Notes under the pieces: generated by a model
The model's input: only the letters and a program-made list of their open reading frames with translations
Database searches by the model: none
What the model was told of the DNA's origin: nothing
Shown: piece by piece, positions 1 through 7,236 of the stretch
Layout of the letters: each line of letters starts with the position of its first letter
Position numbering within the stretch: the stretch's first letter is position 1
NCBI GenBank assembly: GCA_021372535.1
Contig: JAJFUH010000096.1
Span: 1-20,926, forward strand
DNA length: 20,926 nucleotides
From: a bacterium
GTDB lineage: Bacteria > Latescibacterota > Latescibacteria > Latescibacterales > Latescibacteraceae
Direction of reading: 5' to 3'
Position numbers and translations under genes: made by a program

Positions 1-126
1 GCAGGCAGGGGGGATCACATACTATCGGAAGAAATTATCAATTCTGATTAAAAAGGTTTCCTATGCTTATCAAACCGGATAACCGGATAAAATAATAAGG
101 TCCATTAATCCTTATTATACACGAAA

Positions 127-260
127 ATATTTCACCATAAAGACACAAAAAATCATAAGAGATTGTTATTACTATTATTAGTGACAATTAATCGCCACAT
201 CTGGAAAAAATATTTAAAAAAAACCAATCCGTGTAAATCCGCGTTCTATGGTCGGGTTAT
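127..260 (+). repeat. Interspersed repeat 'CACAAAG...CCGCGTT' (family D), copy 1
   Basis: AT-rich non-coding repeat that begins with a run like CACCATAAAGACACAAA, passes through a TTATTACTATTATTAGT core, and ends with ATCCGTGTAAATCCGCGTT. The same start, core and end recur at 2514, 4874 and 14348 in this orientation and at 17945 inverted. The first 126 bases of the window hold no gene or other feature that I can support. Confidence 0.75.
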
Positions 261-292
261 AAAGGTTTTACCCTCTTTTTAAGAGAGCCCGC

Positions 293-1957
293 TTATACCT
301 GCCACCCCACGATCGCACAAAATCCGGTCCCCAGCAGAATAGCCGCAAGCACACTCCACCCGGTCACCGTCCGCCAGCCCTTGCCTTTCAGCGGAATCAG
401 GCTCAGCGGGATACCGACTGCAATATGCACCACGAGCGACAGGGCGGTTATCCACTGGAAGCTCAATCCCTGATCCCCGGTCAGAACATCCCAGTAGGCG
501 ATCACTGCCGCGGCTGCGAGACCGTATATGGCCCCGACGATTGTCCCGAACGATGTCGCGAACGGCACAAACAGTGCCATGAAAAAAAGACCGAAGAGCG
601 GGCCGATAAACAGACCGTTGGTCTTACTCGTTATCTCGGTGACATTGCCGGGCACTTTGTCCATGAGCGAGCTCATGAGAACGATGGCGACGCCGATGCC
701 CCATGTCAGATATTTTGCCTGTCTGACATCGAAGCTCTGGTCATGGATTTTTTTCCTGAAACGGTCGATGAAATCGACTGTTATGATGCTGACAATCGAA
801 TTGATGCCGGAATCGAGGCTTGACATCGCCGCGGCGAAAATCCCCGAAACAATTATCCCGGCGGCTCCCGCCGGCATGTAGGTTGCAATGAAATCGGGGA
901 AAAGGTAATCGGCGCCGGTAAACAGCGCATCGCCCCTGCTCTGGTATTCGGGTAGTATCCGGTAAAATCCCAGCAGGGCCATGCCGACCACCGAGAGCAC
1001 GATGACTATGGCGGCATACGCCAGCGAGGAAATGAGAAACGAACGGCGTGCTTCCTTCACATTTCTCGTGGAAAGATACCGCTGGATAGCCATCTGGTCC
1101 GAACCGGCGGTGCAGAGCCAGTAGAAAACCGCATAGACCATCCCGCCGGTCACGGTGGCACGGATGTGAAGATCGAAGCTGAACAGCGGCTGCACCTGCC
1201 AGTTCGGCTGCCATCCGATGGGCCACCATGCGCCTGTACCGCCCATTTTAATGGTGATTATGATAACCGTCAGGAACGCGCCGACCATAAGGGTTAAAAA
1301 TTGGAGCAGGTCTGTAATCACCACAGCGCGAAGACCGCCGAGGGCGGTATAAATGACTGCGATAAATCCTGATATTATAACGACATAAGACAGCATTGCG
1401 GATGGCCAGCCGAGCATGACCACGACCGCTTTCGACGACAGGTAGATGAGGAGCGCCATCCATGACAGGCGGACCAGTATGAATATGACCGCGCCGCAGA
1501 GCCGAACGGACAGGCCGATGTTTTTTTCCAGCAGCTCGTACGCGCTCGTGATCCTGAATTTCATAAACGCCGGTATCAGCAGATACCCGACCGGTATGAA
1601 GTAGAGCGGAATGGCGATAATCGACCAGAGATGCGTCGGGCCGTACCGGATCATCTCACCTGGTTTCGACAGGTAACTGATGGTGCTCAGGATGGACGCT
1701 GTCAGCGAGATGCCGATGGCGAAAGAGCCCATGTTGCGGCTGCAGAGAAAATATTCCTCGGTCGAGTTCTGTTTACGGGAGTAGTACCAGCCGACGCCGA
1801 GCATGAAGAAGCCGTAGAGTCCTATCATGAGCCAGTCGAGCGCCTGCAAACCTCTCTGGTGAGGCGCGGGAATGTGCGCAGCCTCGCCTGCAAACGCTGA
1901 AAGCGGAAACATGGACAGGATAATAAAAAAAGCAATAAAACGGATTTTGTTCACCAT
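293..1957 (-). CDS. Solute:sodium symporter (SSS family) transporter
   Basis: Probable Na+-coupled inner-membrane importer of the SSS/SLC5 family; the substrate cannot be read from sequence. The 554-residue protein is almost entirely hydrophobic segments, fitting the 13-14 helices and usual length of the family. Family landmarks are the YTALGGLRAVVITDLLQF stretch (the GG-x-x-A-V-x-T-D-x-x-Q signature), the SDQMAIQRYLSTRN loop, and SGIFAAAMSSLDSGINS, whose paired serines correspond to the Na2 site region. I chose the ATG at 1957 because it is followed directly by a signal-peptide-like segment ending SAFA-GEA; an upstream ATG at 2008 would add 17 residues that look like untranslated sequence. 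No strong ribosome-binding site is visible for either start. It lies alone, with repeats on both sides. The FAD oxidoreductase upstream on the same strand is about 745 bp away, too far to assume an operon. Confidence 0.9.
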   Translation of the reverse strand: MVNKIRFIAFFIILSMFPLSAFAGEAAHIPAPHQRGLQALDWLMIGLYGFFMLGVGWYYSRKQNSTEEYFLCSRNMGSFAIGISLTASILSTISYLSKPGEMIRYGPTHLWSIIAIPLYFIPVGYLLIPAFMKFRITSAYELLEKNIGLSVRLCGAVIFILVRLSWMALLIYLSSKAVVVMLGWPSAMLSYVVIISGFIAVIYTALGGLRAVVITDLLQFLTLMVGAFLTVIIITIKMGGTGAWWPIGWQPNWQVQPLFSFDLHIRATVTGGMVYAVFYWLCTAGSDQMAIQRYLSTRNVKEARRSFLISSLAYAAIVIVLSVVGMALLGFYRILPEYQSRGDALFTGADYLFPDFIATYMPAGAAGIIVSGIFAAAMSSLDSGINSIVSIITVDFIDRFRKKIHDQSFDVRQAKYLTWGIGVAIVLMSSLMDKVPGNVTEITSKTNGLFIGPLFGLFFMALFVPFATSFGTIVGAIYGLAAAAVIAYWDVLTGDQGLSFQWITALSLVVHIAVGIPLSLIPLKGKGWRTVTGWSVLAAILLGTGFCAIVGWQV

Positions 1958-2155
1958 ATCGTTCTGATATTGAAAGTTGAAATGTATGATTTTCAACAGT
2001 AAAAACATATTTTTATGTCGGATAGGATTAATGTGACATTCCCCATCAATAGTGTCCGGATAAAATTCATATCAATCGGCATAATGTATTGAAAACGCTA
2101 TGGTTTTCAATGAATCTCCCCAATTTTCGATGCAATATCTCTTATTTTCTGCAAC

Positions 2156-2270
2156 AGCCCCCTTCGGTGCTTACGCGCCTGTTTCCCCCGGAGGGGGCAA
2201 CATAGTGTGGTGCTTGCAGTTATGTCCTGCCCCTCCGGGGGAAGGATGTCCGCAGGACAAGAAGGGGGCT
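2156..2270. repeat. Small GC-rich palindromic element with 10-bp terminal inverted repeats
   Basis: A 115-bp block bounded by AGCCCCCTTC (2156-2165) and its exact reverse complement GAAGGGGGCT (2261-2270). Inside are CCCCC-GGA-GGGGG (2185-2197), and TGTCCTGC (2223-2230) paired with GCAGGACA (2252-2259). The GC content contrasts sharply with AT-rich flanks. It looks like a non-autonomous MITE-like element: no protein can be made from it and no transposase is nearby. A T run follows at 2271-2275, so a transcript from the left could terminate here. It is not identical to the similar element at 11314. Confidence 0.65.
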
Positions 2271-2343
2271 TTTTCTAATAATCCGGACTTTTGCAAACAC
2301 CTCGCGTGATAAATTTTGATAAATCTTGTTATCACGAGTTTAT

Positions 2344-2500
2344 CTGAAAATGCATCTTTAGTTCCCGGTGCTGAAGCCATGGTCTGATGACGGGAATCCC
2401 TGTAACATCGTCATTCCCGAATCTTTAATCGGGAATCCATTTGCAGCCCGCATACATTTTCATCCTTCGTTGCGGCTATCTATAGTCATGGGGGTCTATT
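2344..2500 (-). repeat. Interspersed repeat with GTCATTCCCGA hairpin (family E), copy 1
   Basis: Contains GTCATTCCCGAATC...TTAATCGGGAATCC, a hairpin with an 8-bp stem, flanked by conserved TCTGAAAATGCAT and TTCATCCTTCGTTG...TATAGTCATGG stretches. The same order occurs at 4612 (interrupted) and, inverted, at 9045 and 14480. GTCATTCCCG...CGGGAATCC palindromes are common in many bacterial genomes; the longer unit around this one is what ties the four copies together. Confidence 0.75.
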
Positions 2501-2513
2501 CGTAAAAAAGCAT

Positions 2514-2655
2514 TACATCACAAGGACACAAAAGCACAAAGCGATATAATATATTATTAATACTATCTTTAATAACAATTTATCGTTTACATCAAAAAAG
2601 TTGAAAAAAATCCGCGTTAATCCGCCCGATCCGCGAAAATCCGCGTTCTATTAAA
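2514..2655 (+). repeat. Interspersed repeat family D, copy 2
   Basis: Starts CATCACAAGGACACAAAAG, has the ATATTATTAATACTATC core, and ends in a doubled AATCCGCG motif before GTTCTATTAAATC. It follows family E copy 1 directly, the same E-then-D order as at 4612-4987, so the two travel together in at least two places. Nothing coding is visible between the symporter start at 1957 and 2702. Confidence 0.75.
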
Positions 2656-2702
2656 TCTCGTGACCAGGTCGGATTTGTTCATACGCCACATCGCCCGTGT
2701 GC

Positions 2703-4109
2703 TCACGGAAGCAGCACGTCATCCTCCAGCAGCGCTTCCCTCACCGAGCCATAATCGAATACATTCGGGTCGATTCCGCGTTTGACTGAAAGCGTCGCAA
2801 GCGTTCCCCCCGCCTGACCGATAGCCATGGCGATTGGTGAAACCCGCAGCGCCGCGGAGGCTTCGTGCGTAGCGCCTATAGCCCGCCCGACAACGACGAG
2901 GTTCCGCGGTTTTTCCGCGAGCATGGCGCGCATGGGAATCGAATAGGAAGCTTCGGGCCGCAGATGTGTCGTTCGCGTTTCAGCCTTGTCGGGTGAATGG
3001 ATATCTATCGGATATCCTCCAATGGCGACAGGGTCGGGGAACGTCCGCTCGTTGACGAGGTCATCGGCTGAAACGACATAGAGCCCCTCGATGTGACGGG
3101 ATTCCCGGACGCCGATATGGACCGATGTTCCGAGGTTGACTGCATCTTCGAACCCCGGGCATCTGCGTCTGAGAAAGTGAAACAGCTCCATGCACTGATT
3201 CCGTCCGGTCGTTTCCGCGCGGCTGACATCCTCCGGGCTTGTCGGATCGAGACCCTGGATGCGGGAGGTGTTGACTATGACCGTGCCGGGAACGGCGGTC
3301 TCGAAAAAGAGCACGAGCTCGCGGGGAATGGTGATTTCGCCGCTTGCCTTAGCCGCTTCCCATTCGGAGAGATATCCCGCCAGACTCAGCCGGGGCGTCC
3401 GTTTCAATCGTTCCAGTCCCTTACGGGCGCCGAAGGTGAAGTGAAAATCCTCGGGATGGCTTTCCGCATAAGCCCGTACCGCGACGGTATCGACATTGCC
3501 CACCTTGAGATTCATGGTCATGGGCTGTGTCGCGCCGTCCGATGTTCTGCCCTTCACGCAGGGGACACCGGCATTGTAGGCAAGATCGGCGTCGCCCGTG
3601 GCATCCACGAATACGGCTGCTTCGAAAAGGCTCAGCCCCGATTTGTTGCAGATTGTCACCGACCCTATCCGGTCGTTGGTCACGGTTGCTCCGGCGAACA
3701 GGGAGTGGTAGAGGATGCTGCCGCCCGCTTCTCCGAGCATGGTTTCAAGCTCGATTTTAAGACATTCGCTCTCGAACGGGGTCACCGTGCTGCAGTAGGT
3801 GATGCTGTCGGGTATGTGTCCGGGGCTGGCGTCATGTGCGCCCAGACGGTCGATGAGCTCCTGGGGAATGCCCCTGACAAGCTGTTTCCCGGCGCCGTTG
3901 TGGAAGCTCATCATAGGGCCGACGCCCATGGCGGTAAGCGCGCCGCCCATGAACCCATGCTGTTCGACGACGAGCGTCCTTGCGCCGTGGCGGGCTGCCG
4001 CGATCGCAGCCATGGAACCCGAAACTCCGCCGCCGATGACGATGACATCATACCGGCCGCCGGAGCTGACAGGCATTGATATGCTGTTCGTTGCGGCTAT
4101 GATTTTCAT
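2703..4109 (-). CDS. FAD-dependent oxidoreductase (FAD_oxidored family)
   Basis: A 468-residue flavoprotein of the FAD_oxidored type (PF12831-like); substrate unknown. The N-terminal Rossmann fold is clear at about residues 20-52: YDVIVIGGGVSGSMAAIAA carries the G-x-G-x-x-G dinucleotide motif, followed by RTLVVEQ with the acidic residue that usually holds the FAD ribose. GFMGGALTAMGVGPM follows, as is typical of this family. Near the C-terminus RNLVVVGRAIGATHEASAA and a G-Q-A-G-G-T motif form the second flavin-contacting segment. There is no signal peptide, so it is probably cytoplasmic. The start at 4109 has AGGA about 12 bases upstream; an internal ATG at 4076, just before the Rossmann strand, is also possible. 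Such enzymes often act on sugar- or carboxylate-derived substrates in heterotrophs, but nothing nearby identifies a pathway. Confidence 0.88.
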   Translation of the reverse strand: MKIIAATNSISMPVSSGGRYDVIVIGGGVSGSMAAIAAARHGARTLVVEQHGFMGGALTAMGVGPMMSFHNGAGKQLVRGIPQELIDRLGAHDASPGHIPDSITYCSTVTPFESECLKIELETMLGEAGGSILYHSLFAGATVTNDRIGSVTICNKSGLSLFEAAVFVDATGDADLAYNAGVPCVKGRTSDGATQPMTMNLKVGNVDTVAVRAYAESHPEDFHFTFGARKGLERLKRTPRLSLAGYLSEWEAAKASGEITIPRELVLFFETAVPGTVIVNTSRIQGLDPTSPEDVSRAETTGRNQCMELFHFLRRRCPGFEDAVNLGTSVHIGVRESRHIEGLYVVSADDLVNERTFPDPVAIGGYPIDIHSPDKAETRTTHLRPEASYSIPMRAMLAEKPRNLVVVGRAIGATHEASAALRVSPIAMAIGQAGGTLATLSVKRGIDPNVFDYGSVREALLEDDVLLP

Positions 4110-4191
4110 CAGATTTTCCGTTCCTGTAGAATGGTGAATCCGGGTATGAACCCGATTAGTAATCCGGTGATTGACGAGTGACTTCTGACTG

Positions 4192-4333
4192 TTTCATACC
4201 GTGAGCCGCCCGGCATTGAAATGCCGGTCTATTGTCGAAAAGTCCCGCCGGGACTCTTGAGTACAGCCGGCCAGAGCGCCGGAGGCGCTTTTCGGTAATA
4301 GCCCGGGGATTCATCCCCGGGAGACAAAATCAT
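4192..4333 (-). repeat. Multi-palindrome repeat (family F), copy 1
   Basis: A run of four hairpins in about 140 bp: CCGGCATTGAAATGCCGG, GTCCCGCCGGGAC, GCGCCGGAGGCGC and CCCGGGGATTCATCCCCGGG, separated by short A/T-rich linkers. The same modules occur in reverse order and orientation at 19268-19413, with matching flanks (GTTTCATAC outside one end and CAAAATCATG-like sequence outside the other). I take them as two inverted copies of one element. The sequence from 4334 to 4611 has no gene; it contains an ATGCCGAA-CCTGT-TTCGGTAT hairpin at 4538-4558. Confidence 0.75.
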
Positions 4334-4537
4334 GTTATCCTTCCGGGATTATATAATAATCTCTGGTGTTGTCATGCCTGGTATATTCGGCATGTGCGCC
4401 TCATTTACATATCATTGTTTGTCTACCGGAGCAATAATATAGGCACAAGGCAACCGGGTATGCAAACAGTTATGCATCCTGAGTATGTATCGTTGTGTTT
4501 TTGCTCCGGTGGCTTCACATCGACATCGGTTTGTGTC

Positions 4538-4558
4538 ATGCCGAACCTGTTTCGGTAT
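4538..4558 (-). repeat. ATGCCGAA/TTCGGCAT hairpin repeat (family G), copy 1
   Basis: ATGCCGAA, a 5-base loop, then TTCGGTAT. On the minus strand this matches the motif GCCGAAACAAGTTCGGCATGAC seen at 14800, 19205 and 19943. One stem position is changed relative to the other copies but would still allow a G-U pair. Confidence 0.6.
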
Positions 4559-4611
4559 CTATTTGAAACACCGGTAACATTATTTATTCGCCGGAACAAT
4601 AACCTGAATTT

Positions 4612-4863
4612 TTTATCTGAAAATGCATGTGCAGCTCCCGGTGCTGATACCTCGGCTTGGTGTCGTTAGTCGCCGAAACGACGTCATTCCCGAATCTTTA
4701 ATCGCTTGGGGTTTAATTCCCCGAAGCTTGCTTCGATTCCTTATCATTATTTTGGTATTGATACCTCGTAGCTTGCTGCGAGGTAGTTCATTCGGGAATC
4801 CATATATATCTGCATATATTCTTCATCCTTCGTTGTGATTTTCTATAGTCATAGAGGTTATCG
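4612..4863 (-). repeat. Interspersed repeat family E, copy 2, split by an insertion
   Basis: Same flanks as copy 1: TATCTGAAAATGCATG on the left and TTCATCCTTCGTTGTGA...TATAGTCATAG on the right. The central hairpin is split after TTTAATCG (4704) by a ~90-bp insert and resumes at 4795 with GGAATCC. Confidence 0.7.
4705..4794. mobile_element. ~90-bp palindromic insertion inside repeat family E
   Basis: Comparison with the intact copy at 2344 shows this segment is extra. TCG precedes it (4702-4704) and also ends it (4792-4794), which could be a 3-bp target duplication. It contains the hairpins GGGG-TTTAATT-CCCC, CGAAGC-TT-GCTTCG and CCTCG-TAGCTTGCTG-CGAGG. A relative of the last hairpin with the same GTAGTTCATT tail is found at 15004-15035. 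It is too small to encode a protein. Confidence 0.6.
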
Positions 4864-4873
4864 TAAATGTATT

Positions 4874-4990
4874 TCATCACAAGGACACAAAGCGACATAA
4901 TATATTATTATTACTATTTATAGCAACATTTTATTGGCGATATCGAAAGAGATATATAATAAACAAATCCGCGTAAATCCGCGTTCAAAT
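4874..4990 (+). repeat. Interspersed repeat family D, copy 3
   Basis: Begins ATCACAAGGACACAAAG, has the ATATTATTATTACTAT core, and ends AATCCGCGTAAATCCGCGTTC. It sits directly after family E copy 2, as at 2344-2655. The remaining bases to 5080 have no gene that I can support. Confidence 0.75.
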
Positions 4991-5081
4991 ATAATTCATT
5001 AATAGATCGGGTTAAAACACTGATAACACTCTGTATTCGCCGGAGTAATATTATCGGGAATAATCCGTGCATCGGAACAAT

Positions 5082-5110
5082 TTGCAAATCATTTGCATAT
5101 ACAATATATT
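5082..5110 (+). promoter_or_regulatory. Probable sigma-70-type promoter of the zur-znuACB operon
   Basis: TTGCAA at 5082-5087 and TATATT at 5105-5110 are separated by exactly 17 bases. Transcription would be expected to start about 6-7 bases after the -10 box, at or next to the A of the zur ATG (5117). This agrees with the absence of any ribosome-binding site before that ATG, and suggests a leaderless message. Assignment is by eye. Confidence 0.55.
5083..5097. promoter_or_regulatory. Predicted Zur operator: perfect 7-1-7 palindrome
   Basis: TGCAAAT-C-ATTTGCA is a perfect 7-1-7 inverted repeat. This is the architecture of Fur-family boxes, for example the Bacillus Zur box TCGTAATNATTACGA; the central AAT-N-ATT is shared. 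It overlaps the -35 hexamer and spacer of the predicted promoter and lies 20 bases before the zur start, so bound Zur would block RNA polymerase. I saw no second exact copy in the window. Confidence 0.7.
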
Positions 5111-5116
5111 ATCCCC

Positions 5117-5548
5117 ATGAACGGTACCGAGACAAAACACCTGTTGAGAAACAGGAATATCCGTGCAACGGCGAAAAAGGTCGCTATTCTCCGGGCAATA
5201 ATCGAAAGCGGGCGCCCGGTCAATGCGGACGAGCTCCACGCCCGTGTTTCGGAGGTTATCCCTCTCGACCTTGCCACCGTATATCGAACGCTCGCGGTGT
5301 TCCATAAGTCCGGGCTCATCCGTGAAATCAGCGATCCCACCGGCGTGCTGTATGTCGAGGCTGCGATGAGCGGTTATCCCGTTCATCCGCATTTCAGGTG
5401 TCTGAAATGCATGAAACTGTACTGCCTTCGTGAATGCTCGTGCGATGAAGCGGTTTCGGTTCGGCAGGTTGATGAGGGGTTTGACGTTCAGGAGATTTCG
5501 GTCACATTGAGCGGTATTTGTAAGCAGTGCAACCGGAGGGAACCGTGA
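5117..5548 (+). CDS. zur: Fur-family metalloregulator, probably the zinc uptake repressor Zur
   Basis: A 143-residue Fur-family protein. Residues 1-80 form the winged-helix DNA-binding domain, with the recognition helix in the DLATVYRTLAVFHKSGLI stretch (about 51-68), the family hallmark. The C-terminal half has HPHFRC at 90-95 and two CxxC pairs, C95/C98 and C135/C138, that would bind the structural zinc. Extra cysteines (C103, C107, C109) lie between them. As first gene of an operon with a zinc-type ABC transporter it is best read as Zur, repressing uptake when zinc is plentiful. A Mur, PerR or Fur role is less likely from context. I start at the ATG (5117) rather than an in-frame TTG at 5093, because the TTG lies inside the predicted operator. 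Neither has a ribosome-binding site. The stop overlaps the znuA start. Confidence 0.85.
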   Translation: MNGTETKHLLRNRNIRATAKKVAILRAIIESGRPVNADELHARVSEVIPLDLATVYRTLAVFHKSGLIREISDPTGVLYVEAAMSGYPVHPHFRCLKCMKLYCLRECSCDEAVSVRQVDEGFDVQEISVTLSGICKQCNRREP

Positions 5549-6441
5549 GAAGTGTCGTTTCGAATGTTCGGATTTACGCTGTGATTCTGCCCGTTCTGAT
5601 GGCGCTGTCCGGTTCATGGTCATGGGCGGAGACACCGGTTCAGGTTACGGTCAGTATTCTGCCGCAGAAATATTTCGTCGAAAAAATCGGCGGCGACCGT
5701 GTGAAAGTCGCCGTCATGGTGCCGCCCGGAGCGGAGCCGCATGCGTTCGAGCCGAAACCACAGCAGCTCATCGCTCTCTCGAATTCGAGGATTTATTTCG
5801 CGGCAGGTATGTCCTTCGAACAGTCATGGCTCGACCGTTTCAAGGCCGTAAACTCCACGATGCGTATCGTTCATACGGATGACGGGATCGATAAAATCCC
5901 CATGGATACGGGAGATAAAAACGAACGGGAGGAACATTCGGGTCACGATGACCTGTACGATCCCCATGTATGGCTTTCGCCGCCGCTCGTCAGAAAACAG
6001 GCTGAGCACATCTATACCGCTCTTGTTTCCGCCGATCCCGGAAACAGGGAGTTTTACACCGATAATTACAACCGTTTCCTCGGGGAGCTGGACGACCTCG
6101 ACAGGTATCTGAAAGAAAGGCTTTCGGTCGGGAGCGGACATACGCGGTTCATGGTGTTCCACCCCTCATGGGGATATTTTGCCCGTGCGTACGGCCTCGA
6201 ACAGATACCGGTCGAAATCGGGGGAAAGGAGCCCAAACCGGCTGATCTCGTCCGGTTGATCGATACGGCGAAACGGCTCGGTATAAAAGTCGTGTTTGTG
6301 CAGCCGCAGTTTTCGGACAGGAACGCACGGACGATTGCCGATGCCATCGGCGGGAAGGTGATTTATGCCGATCCCCTCGCGGAGAACTGGGAGCAGAACC
6401 TGAAGGATGTCGCGGAGAAAATGAGCGCCGCGCTGAGGTGA
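5545..6441 (+). CDS. znuA: Zinc ABC transporter, periplasmic zinc-binding protein
   Basis: Cluster A-I (cluster 9) substrate-binding protein of about 298 residues that captures Zn2+ in the periplasm and hands it to ZnuB. A Sec signal peptide ends near SWSWA-ETP. The metal ligands expected for the family are visible: H66 (EPHAFEP), H141 (DPHVWLSP), H206 (VFHPSWGYFARAYGL) and D276 (YADPLAENW). A histidine rather than glutamate at the third site favours zinc over manganese. The His-rich loop of some ZnuA proteins is reduced to a short EEHSGHDD stretch. I start at GTG 5545, which has GGAGGG four bases upstream and shares the 4-base GTGA with the zur stop, giving translational coupling. A GTG at 5527 is possible but lacks such a site. 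Confidence 0.9.
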   Translation: MRSVVSNVRIYAVILPVLMALSGSWSWAETPVQVTVSILPQKYFVEKIGGDRVKVAVMVPPGAEPHAFEPKPQQLIALSNSRIYFAAGMSFEQSWLDRFKAVNSTMRIVHTDDGIDKIPMDTGDKNEREEHSGHDDLYDPHVWLSPPLVRKQAEHIYTALVSADPGNREFYTDNYNRFLGELDDLDRYLKERLSVGSGHTRFMVFHPSWGYFARAYGLEQIPVEIGGKEPKPADLVRLIDTAKRLGIKVVFVQPQFSDRNARTIADAIGGKVIYADPLAENWEQNLKDVAEKMSAALR

Positions 6442-6447
6442 CAGAAT

Positions 6448-7236
6448 ATGACCGTACCCGATATCGAATTGAAGGATGTCCGGTTTTCATACAACGGTGA
6501 AGCGGTTTTAAAGGACATAAATCTATCCGTCGACCGTAACGACTTTCTTGCCGTTATCGGGCCGAACGGCGGCGGAAAAACGACCCTTCTCAAGCTCATA
6601 CTCGGCATCCATGCCCCCGACCGCGGGATCATTCGTGTATTCGGCGATGAGCCCGCCAGGGCTGCAACCCGTATCGGGTATGTGGCGCAGGATACCTCGT
6701 TCAACAGGGAATTTCCGATTACAGTGCTCGATGTAACCCTCATGGGAAGGCTGGCGCACAATACATCCCTTCGCCGTTTTACCCGTGAGGATGTGAAGAT
6801 AGCCCAAAGAGCGCTGGAGACGGTCGATATAGCCGAATATTCCGGAAAGCGCATCGGTACCCTTTCGAGCGGGCAGCGTCAGCGGGTTTTTATTGCACGG
6901 GCGCTGGCGACCGAATCAGATATCCTTATTCTCGACGAGCCCACCGCGAGCATCGACATGGAAGGGCAGTCGAAGATATATGAAATACTGAAGGAATTGA
7001 ACCGGTCCATGACCATCATCGTTGTCAGCCATGACTATGCGCTCACACTCGGATTCGCCAAGACGGTGGCCCATGTAAACAGGACGCTCCATGTCCACAA
7101 ATCACTCGATTTCACCCCCGAGATGATCAAAAAGCTGTCGGAATCTTCGCTGAGGCACATCTGCCCTGTCGAGCTCATCACCCAGGGATATTTCCGCATG
7201 GGGAACCATGTTCAGGAGGAGAAGAACGTTGATTGA
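6448..7236 (+). CDS. znuC: Zinc ABC transporter, ATP-binding protein
   Basis: A 262-residue ABC ATPase that powers zinc import, working as a dimer on the cytoplasmic face of ZnuB. All nucleotide-binding motifs are intact: Walker A GPNGGGKTT (38-46), Q-loop Q81, signature LSSGQRQR (139-146), Walker B ILILDEP (D163, E164) and the switch histidine in SHD (H195). GAGGTG lies seven bases before the ATG, and the gene begins six bases after the znuA stop, so the two are co-transcribed. The C-terminal tail after about residue 215 is family-variable. The last codons overlap the znuB start. A manganese or iron role cannot be excluded from the ATPase alone. Confidence 0.92.
   Translation: MTVPDIELKDVRFSYNGEAVLKDINLSVDRNDFLAVIGPNGGGKTTLLKLILGIHAPDRGIIRVFGDEPARAATRIGYVAQDTSFNREFPITVLDVTLMGRLAHNTSLRRFTREDVKIAQRALETVDIAEYSGKRIGTLSSGQRQRVFIARALATESDILILDEPTASIDMEGQSKIYEILKELNRSMTIIVVSHDYALTLGFAKTVAHVNRTLHVHKSLDFTPEMIKKLSESSLRHICPVELITQGYFRMGNHVQEEKNVD

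Noticed and set aside
3093-4079. 328-codon plus-strand open frame opposite the FAD oxidoreductase gene
   Set aside because: Shadow of a high-GC gene whose minus-strand product has intact FAD motifs.
4232-4669. Open frame of 145 codons on the plus strand
   Set aside because: It covers repeat families F, G and the start of E; the translation has no recognisable domain and no ribosome-binding site.
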